A stretch of DNA of 64,000 bases, taken from positions 1 through 64,000 of the forward strand of contig NZ_FZOD01000028.1 of NCBI RefSeq assembly GCF_900188345.1. The letters are read 5' to 3'. Positions 15,717 through 25,081 of the stretch are shown here, in pieces; within the stretch, counting starts at the first letter, position 1; each line of letters opens with the position of its first letter. A program made the position numbers and the translations under genes. The DNA is from Streptosporangium subroseum. GTDB lineage: Bacteria > Actinomycetota > Actinomycetes > Streptosporangiales > Streptosporangiaceae. A model generated the notes under the pieces. The model saw only the letters and a program-made list of their open reading frames with translations, was not told the origin of the DNA and made no database searches.

Positions 15717-15965
15717 CCCCTATCGCGCCCTTCATGCGGCGATCTCCACGTGGCGATCGCCGCCACGCTGTGCGCCCATGGGCCAGCTCATCAGCAGGTC
15801 GCTGGCACCGGCCGTGCCACCTTCGCCTGTCACAGATAAGGATTCATGCGTGATGGACCCGATTTCCAAGCGGCACCTGCAGGTCTGCTGCGGTCAAATC
15901 ACCGTCCAGCCCGGCGTGGGCGGCAGCGGCCTCATCTTCGGCCCGGCGATCGTCCTGCCCGCCGG

Positions 15966-17336
15966 ATGCTGAAGCCATCCGTGCCGGTTGCGCAGCGCCT
16001 TGGCCGCTGGCTTCGGCGTCGCGCCGATGTGGCCGGACGATCCGGCGGACACCACGATCGAGCCGACCCCACCCGCGCCACGGTCGTCGGCCAGGGCGAG
16101 CTCACCACCAAGCCCGCCGCCGACTCCGCCACCGCACCGATCGCCTCCGAGCGGGTGAGCCTGGCCGTCATCGCGCAGCAGTGGGGCCGCATCGGGTGCA
16201 TCGGGTTCGGCGGCCCGCCCACCCACATCGCGCTGCTGCGCCGGTTGTGCGTGCAGCAGCGGCGGTGGCTGTCGGCTGCCGACTTCGAAGACGGCATCGC
16301 CGCGACGAACCTGCTGCCGGGGCCGGCCTCCACCCAGCTGGCCATCTGGTGCGCCTGGCGGCTACGCGGCGCGCCCGGCGCGCTGATCGGCGGACTGTGC
16401 TTCATCGTGCCCGGCTTGATCGTCATTCTCGCCCTGGCCGCCCTATTCCTGTCCGGCCGCCCGCCGCTGTGGGCGGCCGGCGCCGCCGCCGGAGCGGGCG
16501 CCGCCGTACCCGCGGTGGCAGCCCACGCAGCGGCCGGCCTGATCCCGGCCAGCTGGAAACGGGCCGGCGCCGGACGCGGAGCGCGGTTGCGCTGGCTCGC
16601 CTACCTGCTGGCGGGCGGGCTCGCCGCCGCGCTGACCGGCCCCTGGCTGGTACTCGTCCTCATCGGCTGCGGCTTCATCGAGATCGCCGCCCGCACCCGG
16701 CCCACCACCGCCTCACCGCACCTGTCGGCGATGTCGTCCCTGCCACTGCTGTCCCTGCTACCGGCGCTGCCGGCACTGGCCGCTCCGGCCGCGGCGACCG
16801 GTGGACTGCTCGCGGTGGCCTGGGTGGCGGCCAAGGTCGGCGCCCTGTCCTACGGCGGCGGATTTGTGATCATCCCGCTGATGCAGCACGACGCCGTGCA
16901 CACCTACCACTGGATGAGCAACGCCCAGTTCCTGGACGCCGTGGCGCTCGGGCAGATCACCCCAGGTCCGGTGGTACAGACCGTCGCGGTCGTCGGCTAC
17001 GCCGCGGCCGGACTCGGCGGCGGCCTGCTGGCCGCTGCGCTCGCCTTTACCCCGTCGTTCGCCTTCGTACTGATCGGCGGCCGCCACTTCGACCGGCTCC
17101 GAGAGGCCCCCCGCATCCAGGCCTTCCTCACCGGCGCCGGCGCCGCGGCGATCGGCGCGATCGCCGGCTCCACGCTCCCGCTCGCGCTGGCCCTGAGCCA
17201 CCTGTGGCAGGCCGGGATCCTGGCCGCGTCCGCCCTATGGCTGCTGGCATTGCGTCGCGGCGTGGTCACCGCGCTGATCGGCGCCGGCGCGCTCGGCGCC
17301 GCGGCCGCGCTGATCGGCGCCCCGATCGCCACCTGA
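15966..17336 (+). CDS. chrA: Chromate transporter ChrA (two CHR domains), stand-alone copy
   Basis: About 456 residues from ATG 15966, though the true start may be as late as about 16100 because the first ~60 residues are not family-like. Two CHR domains are clear: GCIGFGGPPTHIALL...LLPGPASTQLA (N-half) and GALSYGGGFVIIPLMQ...ITPGPVVQTVA (C-half), each with several hydrophobic helices. ChrA exports chromate across the membrane. Unlike the copy at 41353 it has no chrB; a HIT-like gene follows after 44 bases. Region 15717-15965 holds only a short open frame I cannot identify. Confidence 0.85.
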   Translation: MLKPSVPVAQRLGRWLRRRADVAGRSGGHHDRADPTRATVVGQGELTTKPAADSATAPIASERVSLAVIAQQWGRIGCIGFGGPPTHIALLRRLCVQQRRWLSAADFEDGIAATNLLPGPASTQLAIWCAWRLRGAPGALIGGLCFIVPGLIVILALAALFLSGRPPLWAAGAAAGAGAAVPAVAAHAAAGLIPASWKRAGAGRGARLRWLAYLLAGGLAAALTGPWLVLVLIGCGFIEIAARTRPTTASPHLSAMSSLPLLSLLPALPALAAPAAATGGLLAVAWVAAKVGALSYGGGFVIIPLMQHDAVHTYHWMSNAQFLDAVALGQITPGPVVQTVAVVGYAAAGLGGGLLAAALAFTPSFAFVLIGGRHFDRLREAPRIQAFLTGAGAAAIGAIAGSTLPLALALSHLWQAGILAASALWLLALRRGVVTALIGAGALGAAAALIGAPIAT

Positions 17337-17380
17337 GCCTCGCACCGCCCCCGCCGAACACCCACCGACAAGGACCCTCC

Positions 17381-17812
17381 ATGACAGCTAACAGCGACTG
17401 CCCCTACTGCCCGCCAGAGGGCGGCGATCAAGAACCGATCGACGGATGGATCCACCGTGACGAGCACTGGCTCGTCGCGCAGGGCCCGGCCGAGACCACC
17501 ATGCCCGGCGCCCTGAAAATCACCTCACGGCGGCACTTCATCGACTTCGCCGAGATGACACCGCCGGAGGCGGCCTCCTTCGGACCCCTGCTCACCCGGC
17601 TGGATGCCGCGCTACGGCAGGCCACCGACGCCGAACGCGTCCACCTGGTCTCCACCCGCGACCGCGTCCAGCACTTCCACGCCTGGCTGTATCCACGCCC
17701 AGCCTCCCACCCCCTACGCGGAACCGACTTCCTGGCCGCCCCCCAGCACAGCGACCCCGCCGACGCCGAGCGCGCCGCCCACGCCATCCGCCGCCACCTC
17801 ACGGCCCAGTAA
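17381..17812 (+). CDS. HIT-like nucleotide-binding protein with altered triad
   Basis: 143 residues from ATG 17381 (AAGGA upstream). It begins with a CPYCPP pair typical of HIT proteins, and KITSRRHFIDFAEMTPPEAA and VHLVSTRDRVQHFHAWLYPR follow the HIT fold. The canonical histidine triad is H-x-H-x-H-x-x; here the motif is HFHAWLY, so the third His is replaced by Trp. The protein may therefore bind nucleotides without normal hydrolase activity, or belong to a subfamily with other catalysis. It is likely cotranscribed with chrA and is followed by a strong hairpin. Confidence 0.75.
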   Translation: MTANSDCPYCPPEGGDQEPIDGWIHRDEHWLVAQGPAETTMPGALKITSRRHFIDFAEMTPPEAASFGPLLTRLDAALRQATDAERVHLVSTRDRVQHFHAWLYPRPASHPLRGTDFLAAPQHSDPADAERAAHAIRRHLTAQ

Positions 17813-17858
17813 TCGTCGGGTAGCCGTGGCGCAGCGATACGCTCCGGCTACCCGACGA
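17813..17858 (+). terminator. Hairpin terminator, convergent genes
   Basis: A perfect 13-bp stem TCGTCGGGTAGCC / GGCTACCCGACGA encloses a 20-base loop that itself contains AGCG-ATA-CGCT. It starts at the HIT stop codon region. No T-tract follows on either side. It separates the chrA-HIT operon from the convergent two-component genes. Confidence 0.6.
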
Positions 17859-17956
17859 GCGGAGGGCCGAATCAGGTGACCTGCCGCAGCCGCACAGGCC
17901 AGATACCCCAGGATTCCGACAACCCCAGGGGCTCACTCACACCCGGACCGTGGATG

Positions 17957-18619
17957 TCAGGAGTTGCGCGGGGCTACCAGGCCGGATTCGTAGGCGAGGA
18001 CCACAAGCTGAGCGCGGTCACGGGCATGGAGCTTGGCCATGGCCCGATTGACATGGGTTTTCGCGGTCAGTGAGCTGATCACCATGCGGTCGGCGATCTG
18101 GTCGTTGGACAGGCCCTGAGCGACCAGGGCGACAGCCTCGCGCTCACGGTTGGTCAGCTCTTTCAGCCCCACCCCGGCGCCGATGTGTACCGGCTGGGTG
18201 ACGTACCGGTCGATCAGCTTGCGGGTGATCGACGGGGCGAGCAGCGCGTCACCGCGCGCGGCGACGCGTACGGCGTGCAGGAAGTCATCCGGCACGATGT
18301 CTTTGACCAGGAATCCGGCTGCGCCGGCGCGCAGCGCGTTGAAGACGTGTTCGTCAAGGCCGTAGTTGGTCAGGATGACGACGTGCACTCCGGCCAGAGC
18401 CGGGTCCGCGGCGATGTGCCGAGTCGCCTCGATGCCGTCCATGACCGGCATCTGGATGTCGATGAGCGCGACGTCGGGTAAATGTTCCCTGGCCAGCGCC
18501 AATCCCTCTTTCCCATCGGCGGCCTCGGCCACCACCTCGATGTCGTCTTCCAGGTCCAGGAGCGCGCGAAATCCGCTGCGCAGGAGCGGCTGGTCGTCGA
18601 CCAGCAGGACACGGATCAT
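17957..18619 (-). CDS. NarL/LuxR-type response regulator
   Basis: 220 residues. The receiver domain (1-120) has VLLVDDQPLLRSGF, the phospho-acceptor Asp in VALIDIQMPVMDGIEA, Thr in VVILTNYG and Lys in GFLVKDIVPDD. A C-terminal LuxR helix-turn-helix follows (LTNREREAVALVAQGLSNDQ, then IADRMVISSLTAKTHVNRAM). Its start overlaps the kinase stop by ATGA, so the pair is translated together. Output genes are not evident; the DUF6223 gene upstream of the kinase is a candidate by proximity only. Confidence 0.93.
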   Translation of the reverse strand: MIRVLLVDDQPLLRSGFRALLDLEDDIEVVAEAADGKEGLALAREHLPDVALIDIQMPVMDGIEATRHIAADPALAGVHVVILTNYGLDEHVFNALRAGAAGFLVKDIVPDDFLHAVRVAARGDALLAPSITRKLIDRYVTQPVHIGAGVGLKELTNREREAVALVAQGLSNDQIADRMVISSLTAKTHVNRAMAKLHARDRAQLVVLAYESGLVAPRNS

Positions 18620-19743
18620 GACGTTCGCTCCACAGGGAGTTCAGCGTGGACGGTGAAGCCACCCTCCTCGCGTGGTTCCGCGCGCAGCCGACCGCCGAGG
18701 GCGGTGACGCGTTCGCGCATCCCGAGCAACCCGACGCCGGGCACCGTGGCAATGTCCGGTGTGGCCCTGCCGTCGTCGTCGATACGTATCGCGAGGACCT
18801 CGGGACGATAGTCGATCCGGACCGACGCCGTCGCGGCGGAGGCGTGACGGGCGATGTTGGTCAGCGACTCCTGAACGATCCGGTAGACGGTCCGATCCAC
18901 CGCGGCCGGCACGTCATGTCGTTGTCCCTCGATCGTCAGCGTCGCGTCCAGGCCGGTCGTCCGAGCCCGTTTCACCAGTTCCGCAACATGGTCGAGCCCC
19001 CGCGGCGGGCTCGTGTCGTCGTCGCGCAGCGCCTCCAGGGTCGCGCGCAGCTCCCGGGTCGCCTCACGTCCGGCCTCCTGGATCGCCAGCAGGGCCTGCG
19101 GCACCGGTTCACCCCGCCTGCGGGCCACGTGGACGGCGACTTCGGCCTGCACCTTGATGACGGAGATCTGGTGGGTCAGCGAATCATGCAACTCCCGTGC
19201 GATGTGCAGCCGCTCCTCGGCGGCGCGGTGCCGCGCGGTCTCCTCCCGGGTGCGCTCGGCTTCGTCGGCCCGCCGTTCGGCCTGCCGCAGCGCTTCACCC
19301 GCGGCGCCGGCCGCGATCAGCCAGGCCAGCTCAAGGGCGCCTCGGGCCTGCGCGAACGCCTCACCCGTGTCGTGCAGACCCGCGGCCAGGGCGGCGAGCG
19401 GGAGAGCTGCCAGCATGATCACGCTCGCCGCCACCGTGCTGGTGCGGTGTCCCGCCCGCACGGCCGCGTACACCGCGAACAGGAAGGCGACGGCAGGCAC
19501 GTCGAAACCGGCCGCCTGGTAACCCGCCGCGCACAGCCCGGTGACGGCCAGCACGGGAACCGGAGCCCGGCGACGCGCGACCAGCACCAGGCCGCCGGCC
19601 GCCAGCAGCGCATAGCCGAACAGGTCGAGGTAGGTGGCGGAGTGCTGCCCGGACAGCCCCGTGACCAGCAGCGTCGCCGCCACGCCGAGGGCGATCGCCC
19701 AGTCTGTTACACCGGCCCGAACACCGAACCGTCCTGTGCTCAT
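18616..19743 (-). CDS. Sensor histidine kinase (HisKA_3/NarX-type)
   Basis: 375 residues. Several N-terminal transmembrane helices (about 12-150: WAIALGVAATLLVTGLSG, LLAAGGLVLVARR, VPVLAVTGLCAAG) carry no large extracellular domain. A coiled linker (AERRADEAERTREETARHRA) leads to the DHp motif AEERLHIARELHDSLTHQIS with the phosphorylated His, then an HATPase with N-box RIVQESLTNIARHA and G-box GVGLLGMRERV. The short loops suggest it senses the membrane itself or an intramembrane signal. Partner: the overlapping response regulator. Confidence 0.92.
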   Translation of the reverse strand: MSTGRFGVRAGVTDWAIALGVAATLLVTGLSGQHSATYLDLFGYALLAAGGLVLVARRRAPVPVLAVTGLCAAGYQAAGFDVPAVAFLFAVYAAVRAGHRTSTVAASVIMLAALPLAALAAGLHDTGEAFAQARGALELAWLIAAGAAGEALRQAERRADEAERTREETARHRAAEERLHIARELHDSLTHQISVIKVQAEVAVHVARRRGEPVPQALLAIQEAGREATRELRATLEALRDDDTSPPRGLDHVAELVKRARTTGLDATLTIEGQRHDVPAAVDRTVYRIVQESLTNIARHASAATASVRIDYRPEVLAIRIDDDGRATPDIATVPGVGLLGMRERVTALGGRLRAEPREEGGFTVHAELPVERTS

Positions 19744-19965
19744 GCGCGCACCCTAGCCGGATGTTCACGCGGGCGAATCCTGCGCACGGATTACCGGCCG
19801 GCTACTGCACACGCGGTACCTTCGCGATTCCTGCGGCTCCCGCGGCAGCCGGCTGCGGCATCGGCGGCAGCGCGAAGTGCCTGCCTGCGCTGGACGACCG
19901 GCGGCGGGTCCGGCGGACATTATCAGGCAACGTCCCCGTCGCAGGAAGAGAAAAGGAGCACTCCC

Positions 19966-20388
19966 ATGTCAGTCCGATCTGTGCTTGCCGTGGCCTCAGC
20001 CGCCCTGATCGCAGGTTTCGCGCTTGCCGCACCGGCGGCCGCGCACGTCTTGGTCCAGCCGCCCCCAGCCAGTGTCTACGCCATGACCGCCGGGCGTCTG
20101 TGGTCCTTGGTGGCCGCACTGCTGGGGCTGGTCGGCGTGGTCATCGGTGGGCTGGCTCTGGCCCGCTCCGCCGGTCGTATCGGCACCGGCACCGGCAGAA
20201 GAGGCGCCATCACAGCCCTGGTGGTGGGGCTGGCCGGCGCGGTCGTCGGCGGACTGGTTGTGGCCGCCGCTGACGGTGGTCCCGGCACCGGCTACGGAAT
20301 CGTCGGGGGCTACATAGCCCTGGTGGTTGGGCTGATCGCCATGGTCCTCGGCGGGCTGGTGCTGGCCCGCTCCCGCCGCACCGGCTGA
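19966..20388 (+). CDS. DUF6223-like membrane protein
   Basis: 140 residues from ATG 19966 (AAAAGGAGC). A signal-like N-terminus (VLAVASAALIAGFALAAPAA) ends AHVLVQPPPASVYAM. Three further hydrophobic segments are Gly/Val-rich (LLGLVGVVIGGLALARSAG, ALVVGLAGAVVGGLVVAAAD, YIALVVGLIAMVLGGLVLA). The pattern AAHV-Q..ASVY-MTAGRLW..IGGLALARSAGRIGTG..GRRGA matches my recollection of the DUF6223 family; function is unknown. It is divergent from the histidine kinase, with the shared intergenic region 19744-19965. Confidence 0.7.
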   Translation: MSVRSVLAVASAALIAGFALAAPAAAHVLVQPPPASVYAMTAGRLWSLVAALLGLVGVVIGGLALARSAGRIGTGTGRRGAITALVVGLAGAVVGGLVVAAADGGPGTGYGIVGGYIALVVGLIAMVLGGLVLARSRRTG

Positions 20389-20708
20389 CCGCAGAAAATA
20401 CGAGCGCGCTATTTTCAGGATCACCGCGTGGCTCTCGACGTCCCGCGCAGGGGAACCATGAATTACCGAATCACAACGGTTCACCTGGAGCCTTCGAAGT
20501 GAGCACGAACGATCCCGATACGGGGCGGATGTGCGCTCGCTCGGGCTGCGTCAACCGGCTGCCGTCCCCGGCCGCAGCGGTCGCCCGGACGCACGCGTCC
20601 GGCACCGGAGTCGGGCGAATGGCCTGCAGCAGGACGTACCGGTCGTTCGGCGGGCACTCGCGGTACGGCTGGAAACGGGCGGCGGCCGGCGGCCGGAGCC
20701 GGCTCAGC

Positions 20709-20873
20709 GGCACGATCGAGGTCCGGCCCACCGATGCGGGCGGCGGGCCCGCGCCGATGCGCCTCACGGGTCGCGACCCTCAGCAACGTCTCGTGCAGGC
20801 GGGCCGGCGCCGTGTCTCGTTTGTTTCCGGAGCGGTGGAGCGCGGTCAGCCACGATGAGGAATCCATGTCCAT
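20709..20873 (-). pseudogene. ECF sigma factor N-terminal remnant
   Basis: The minus-strand frame reads MDMDSSSWLTALHRSGNKRD, then APARLHETLLRVATREAHRR and ARIGGPDLDRAA. This resembles the start of actinobacterial ECF sigma factors of the WLxxLxxxGxxRxxALxxLHxLLLRAAxxEaxRR..xxxGxELDDLA type. After that point homology is lost, and regions 2 and 4 are absent. The rest of 20389-21363 holds no gene I can support. Confidence 0.45.
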
Positions 20874-21363
20874 CCCGGTAGAAGTCCAATCCGGTGAGTG
20901 TGCCGTCTGTTGTGGGCGTTCCAGCATCGCCGCAGTCTGCTCTGCGGCCGATGGCTCCTGCGTGCTCCCGTTCTCGAGTTGCGGTGGGTGGTTGGCCCGA
21001 TGAGGTCGGTCGAGCCGTTGACCGTGACGAAACAGGACTATTACGTCCACAATAGGATGTCGTTGCATTGCTCGGCAAACGTCTGCGCTTGATGCTGAGA
21101 GTCCGGGAACTGTGACAGTCTCCGGACATGGCAGGTCAGGGTGGGCGTCCGTCGGCCTGTGCTCGTCGGTGCGGACGATCGCTCGCCGTCTTCCTCTGGC
21201 GTCTCCAGAAACATATTTGGACTTTTACGTCCTTTTTCGATAGGAAGGTAGTAGCGGTCTCGACGGCCGATCCAAGATCACAGCAGCCGGCGCTGTCCAG
21301 ATCGACCGGCTGCGTCCTATGGCCCCGGGCATTGGATGACGAACGACGGAGGAGACAATTCCC
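20874..21363. other. Gene-free spacer upstream of the MDR reductase
   Basis: I see no ORF with family features here. The DNA is less GC-rich than its neighbours (for example TTTTTCGATAGG near 21233), which suggests non-coding or decayed sequence and the likely promoter region of the reductase at 21364. Confidence 0.4.
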
Positions 21364-22281
21364 ATGAAAGCCATCGTGGTGACGGACCAGGCCGCGGGAA
21401 CGGCCGGGATGACGCTGGTGGGGCGGCCCGAGCCGCAGGCAGCGCTGAACGACGTCGTCGTTCAGGTTCATGCGTCGGGATTCGTCCCGACTGAGATGGA
21501 GTGGCCCTCGACCTGGACCGATCGCCTCGACCGTGACCGAACACCGTCGATCCCTGGGCACGAGCTGGCCGGAGTGGTCACCGCTCTCGGCTATGGCACG
21601 ACGGGACTGTCTGTGGGACAGCGGGTGTTCGGCCTCACGGACTGGACTCGCGACGGCACCCTGGCGGAGTACGCGGCCGTCGAGGCACGCAACCTGGCGC
21701 CGCTGCCCGGCGACGTCGACTTCACGGTGGGCGCGAGCCTGCCGATCTCGGGCCTGACCGCGTGGCAGGGACTGTTCGAGCACGGCCGCCTTCAGGCGGG
21801 GCAGAGCGTCCTCGTGCACGGCGCGGTGGGCGCGGTCGGGTCGATGGTGACGCAACTCGCACGAGAGGCCGGCGCCTACGTCATCGGCACCGGACGCGCC
21901 GCCGACCGTCAGACGGTGCTCGACTTCGGCGGGCGGGAGTTCGTCGACCTTGAGAACGACGCGCTGGAAGACGTCGGCGACGTCGATCTGGTTTTCGATG
22001 TCATCGGCGGCGACATCGGGAAGCGGTCCGCAGGCCTGATTCGAGCCGGAGGAACACTGGTGTCCATCGTCGGGCCGCCCGAGGCGCGGCCCACCGACGG
22101 CCTGGTGGTCGACTTTGTTGTCGAGTTCGATCGTGCCCAACTGAGTGAGATCGTCCAGCGGGTGCGGGACGGACGACTGCGGACGAACATCGGCAACGTC
22201 TCGACCCTCGACGATGCCGTCGCCGCCCTCAACCCGACCGAGCGGCGCAAGGGGAAGACGATCATCCGCGTTCGTCCATAA
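21364..22281 (+). CDS. Zinc-free MDR-family NADPH:quinone-type oxidoreductase
   Basis: 305 residues, MKAIVVTDQAAGTAGMTLVG. GroES-like N-terminal part (GHELAGVVTALGYGTTGLSVG) and a Rossmann C-terminal part with the NADPH motif VLVHGAVGAVGSMVTQLARE. Structural-zinc cysteines are absent, as in quinone oxidoreductases. The ending GKTIIRVRP is family-typical. These enzymes reduce quinones or enones using NADPH. It is followed at 64 bases by a GNAT gene, so a small operon is likely. A distinct paralogue is at 47159-48106. Confidence 0.88.
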   Translation: MKAIVVTDQAAGTAGMTLVGRPEPQAALNDVVVQVHASGFVPTEMEWPSTWTDRLDRDRTPSIPGHELAGVVTALGYGTTGLSVGQRVFGLTDWTRDGTLAEYAAVEARNLAPLPGDVDFTVGASLPISGLTAWQGLFEHGRLQAGQSVLVHGAVGAVGSMVTQLAREAGAYVIGTGRAADRQTVLDFGGREFVDLENDALEDVGDVDLVFDVIGGDIGKRSAGLIRAGGTLVSIVGPPEARPTDGLVVDFVVEFDRAQLSEIVQRVRDGRLRTNIGNVSTLDDAVAALNPTERRKGKTIIRVRP

Positions 22282-22345
22282 GGACGCGGAGGCCACGCCC
22301 GTTGCCTAAAGCCCATCTTTTGGCTCCCCGACAGAAAGCGTAACA

Positions 22346-22819
22346 ATGACGATCAATCTTGAGGCCGAGGCGGCCACCCGCGAAGAGAACAACGCGGCGC
22401 TCATCGCTGCTCTGGACCAGACAGGTCTCAGCGAAGTGGAATCCAGCTGGGAGCTCGATGTCATCAACGACACCGAGCACGGCCGATGGATCGCCGCCCT
22501 CGGCGCCGACGCGATCGCCGAGCTCACGTACCGGTTCGTGGGCGGCCGTGTTGTGCTGCTGACGACCTGGGTCGATCCCGCGTACCGCCACAATCGGGTG
22601 GCCACGGAGCTCGTGGCTCGCGTGCTGGAAGAGATCCGCGAGAGCGGGAAGAAGATCACCATCATCTGCCCGGTCGTGGGTAAGTTCATCGACCGCAACC
22701 CCGAGTACGCCGACCTCATCGACAAGGTCCATCCCGGATCCGGCGCCTACCCCAAGCACGAACCCGCGGAAGTCGGCCACGACGAGGAGCTCACCGCGTT
22801 CCAGCGCGACCTGGCGTAA
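22346..22819 (+). CDS. GNAT-fold N-acetyltransferase (Acetyltransf_CG-like)
   Basis: 157 residues. After a variable N-terminal helix (NNAALIAALDQTGLSEVESS), the core reads ELTYRFVGGRVVLLTTWVDP, YRHNRVATELVARVLEEIRE and KKITIICPVVGKFIDRNPEY. This matches the short YjdJ-type GNAT family, in which the C-P-x-x-x-x-F/Y-I-x-R-x-P-E-Y segment is characteristic. The canonical Q/RxxGxG/A loop is replaced by HNRVAT. Substrate unknown. Probably cotranscribed with the reductase upstream. The stretch 22820-23173 after it holds no gene I can identify. Confidence 0.8.
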   Translation: MTINLEAEAATREENNAALIAALDQTGLSEVESSWELDVINDTEHGRWIAALGADAIAELTYRFVGGRVVLLTTWVDPAYRHNRVATELVARVLEEIRESGKKITIICPVVGKFIDRNPEYADLIDKVHPGSGAYPKHEPAEVGHDEELTAFQRDLA

Positions 22820-23173
22820 CCGTCCGGCGTTCAGACGCGGTTGCCTGTCACGGCATCCGAAGCGTGCGACATGTTCACCACAGCTTGGCCGGAAGGCTGG
22901 TGCCGACGGGTCATTCTTCTGATCGAGGGCGTGTTTCCTCGTCGGCTCACCATCCTTGGCTGCACCGCCTCTCGACGTCGTACCCCGCTGACCGGCGCGG
23001 GTTACGGCAGGAGGGCGTCGAGGCGCGAGCGAGATTGCGACGTCGGTAAGACGGTGCGACGGATCTGACATCAATCAGACGGGACAACCTTGCACGCCGG
23101 CACCGCGTACACGGCACCGAAACGACAACCCACCTGCAGGGAACGCCGAACCACACAGAGAAGGAGCAAGAAA

Positions 23174-23554
23174 ATGAATGACACCAAGCAGTCCACCGAA
23201 GATCTGGCGATCCTCGAGCAGCTCAACCTTGACTACAACAATGCGGACCAGGCCAGCGATGCCAAGCGCTTCAGCGATTTCGTCGCTGACGATTTCATCG
23301 TGCAGACACCGGGTGTCACCCGCAACCGCGACGAGTACCTCGAATACATCGCCAAGCCGCGACCTTTCAAGGATCTCGCACTGCGCGAAGTCAAGATCTG
23401 AGTCCTCGGCGACGTTGCTCTGATCCACGGCCGCGCAACGTACACCCTGCTGGCCAATGACGCGGAGCAGGAAGCTCTGTACACCGACGTGTATCAGAAG
23501 CGTGAAGGCACCTGGGTCTGCGTCTCGGCCTGCGCGATCGCTCTCGGTGCCTAA
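23174..23554 (+). pseudogene. DUF4440/NTF2-like protein interrupted by a nonsense codon
   Basis: ATG 23174 is preceded by AAGGAGC. The frame MNDTKQSTEDLAILEQLNLD, SDFVADDFIVQTPGVTRNRD and PFKDLALREVKI ends at TGA (23399-23401), but the same frame continues as VLGDVALIHGRATYTLLAND, YTDVYQKREGTWVCVSACA to a TAA at 23552-23554. The family usually has Arg or a similar residue where the TGA is (xVxVxGDVAxxxGR), so a CGA-to-TGA change is the simplest explanation. Without it the protein would be a normal ~126-residue SnoaL/DUF4440 protein. Confidence 0.75.
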
Positions 23555-23836
23555 CCCGCGCCCGCGAGGCTGCTGGTCGCGAGATACCCCGGCCCTCGGG
23601 TAGGGCGCCACACCCAAGAGCAATCCCAGTGGGGACCTGGCCCACCGACACCTCCACGGCACGCGGCTACGTCGACGTGCGCAACAAGCTCATTACCCAC
23701 CAGCCCACCGACATGCTCGCAGTTGTGCCTCAGGTCCTTTGACTGAACGTCGACGTGACCTCGGCCATCATGCCCGCGCACAGCTAACCGCTGCAGAACT
23801 CCGGGGTGGTTAAGAACAATAGGAAGGCACGACTTG

Positions 23837-25081
23837 ATGCAAAACATGGCACCAGTGGTCAACACGACTCGCAGCGGCAGAACGCTCCGCCTGACGTTCG
23901 TTTCCGCGGTGGTCTCCCTGGTGGCCGTGTTTGCCGCAGTGGGCTCGACGATTCCTCTTTTCAACATTTACCGGGCCGAGGACGGGTTCACCAACGCCGA
24001 CATCTCGCTGACCGTCGTCGCTTACTCCGCCGCTACTCTCAGCACACTGTTGGTGCTGGGACGGCTGTCCAATCATGTGGGCCGACGGCCCACTTCGGTC
24101 GCCAGCCTCGGCTTGCTCCTGCTGGGCTGTCTGGTGCTGCTGAACGTGCACGACGTCGGCACCCTGCTGGCCGGCCGGGTCCTGATGGGCCTCGGTGCCG
24201 GGCTGGCCAGCAGTAACGTCACTGCCTACATCGTTGACGCCGCGCCGGCCAGGCCGACCTGGCTGGCCTCCGTCGCCTCCAGCCAGACAGTCATGCTCGG
24301 TCTCGCCGTCGGTGCCATCGTCTCCGGTGCCTTGGTCCAGTTCGGCCCGTGGCCACGTGACCTCATCTACCTGGTTGTCGTCGGCATGCTCCTGCTGTCC
24401 GCCGCGCTCGTCGCCATCAGCCCGGAGACCGTGACTCCGACGCCGGGCGCTTGGCGATCACTGCGACCCAGCGTTCGCGTACCGGTCCGAGTCAGGCATC
24501 TGCTCCCCGTCGCGGCGGCGGTGTTCTTGGCCACCTGGGCGACCGGCGCCTTCTACCAGGCCTTTGTGCCCGCACTGGTCAAAGACCAACTTCACACCAA
24601 CAGCTCGCTCGTCCTCGGACTGGTGTTCGCCGCTTACATGGGCCCCAGCGCTCTGGGCGCTCCCCTTGGCGGCCGGTTCTCACCGGCCGCAGCTCAACGC
24701 ATCGGCATGATCGCCTTCCTGGCCGGATGGATCGGCCTGATCACAGCGATCACCACCGGTGCACTGCCGTTGTTCATCGCCGCAACCATCGTTGCGGGAG
24801 CCGCTCAGGGCATCGCCATCAGCGCCGCCACCCGTGGCCTGCTGCATGGCAGTGCCCTGGCCGACCGGGCACCAATCTTCGCCGTGGTCTATCTCCTCAG
24901 CTACAGCGGCGCGACCATTCCCAGCCTCATCTCCGCTCAACTCTCCAACGCCTTCTCGCTACCGCGCATCGCCCTCGGGTACGGCGGACTCGCCCTCATC
25001 GCCACCCTGTTCACCGTCCTCGCTGCACGCAACCCGCACACCGACACGACCGGGAACAACCAGCACGGTGAGCAATCATGA
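23837..25081 (+). CDS. MFS efflux transporter
   Basis: 414 residues from ATG 23837 (AGGAAGG 9-16 bases upstream; an in-frame TTG at 23834 is less likely). About 12 hydrophobic helices. The MFS A-motif between TM2 and TM3 is LGRLSNHVGRRPTSVAS; motif-C-like residues are in LAVGAIVSGALVQFGPWP. It probably exports a small hydrophobic compound. A short ORF is coupled to it by ATGA (25078), and a TetR gene lies convergent downstream. The 280-base gap before it (23555-23836) has no recognisable gene. Confidence 0.88.
   Translation: MQNMAPVVNTTRSGRTLRLTFVSAVVSLVAVFAAVGSTIPLFNIYRAEDGFTNADISLTVVAYSAATLSTLLVLGRLSNHVGRRPTSVASLGLLLLGCLVLLNVHDVGTLLAGRVLMGLGAGLASSNVTAYIVDAAPARPTWLASVASSQTVMLGLAVGAIVSGALVQFGPWPRDLIYLVVVGMLLLSAALVAISPETVTPTPGAWRSLRPSVRVPVRVRHLLPVAAAVFLATWATGAFYQAFVPALVKDQLHTNSSLVLGLVFAAYMGPSALGAPLGGRFSPAAAQRIGMIAFLAGWIGLITAITTGALPLFIAATIVAGAAQGIAISAATRGLLHGSALADRAPIFAVVYLLSYSGATIPSLISAQLSNAFSLPRIALGYGGLALIATLFTVLAARNPHTDTTGNNQHGEQS

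Noticed and set aside
20394..20420. AT-rich dyad GAAAATA ... TATTTTC after the DUF6223 gene as a terminator or operator.
   Set aside because: Arms are only 7 bp and no gene with a suitable start or regulator lies nearby; not distinguishable from chance.
20499..20858. A plus-strand ORF beginning MSTNDPDTGRMCARSGC with a Cys pair.
   Set aside because: No further zinc-finger pattern and no homology recalled; the other strand shows a sigma-factor remnant for part of it.
23399..23401. TGA inside the DUF4440 frame as a selenocysteine codon.
   Set aside because: The family has no Cys/Sec at this position and no stem-loop of the expected type was seen; a nonsense mutation is simpler.
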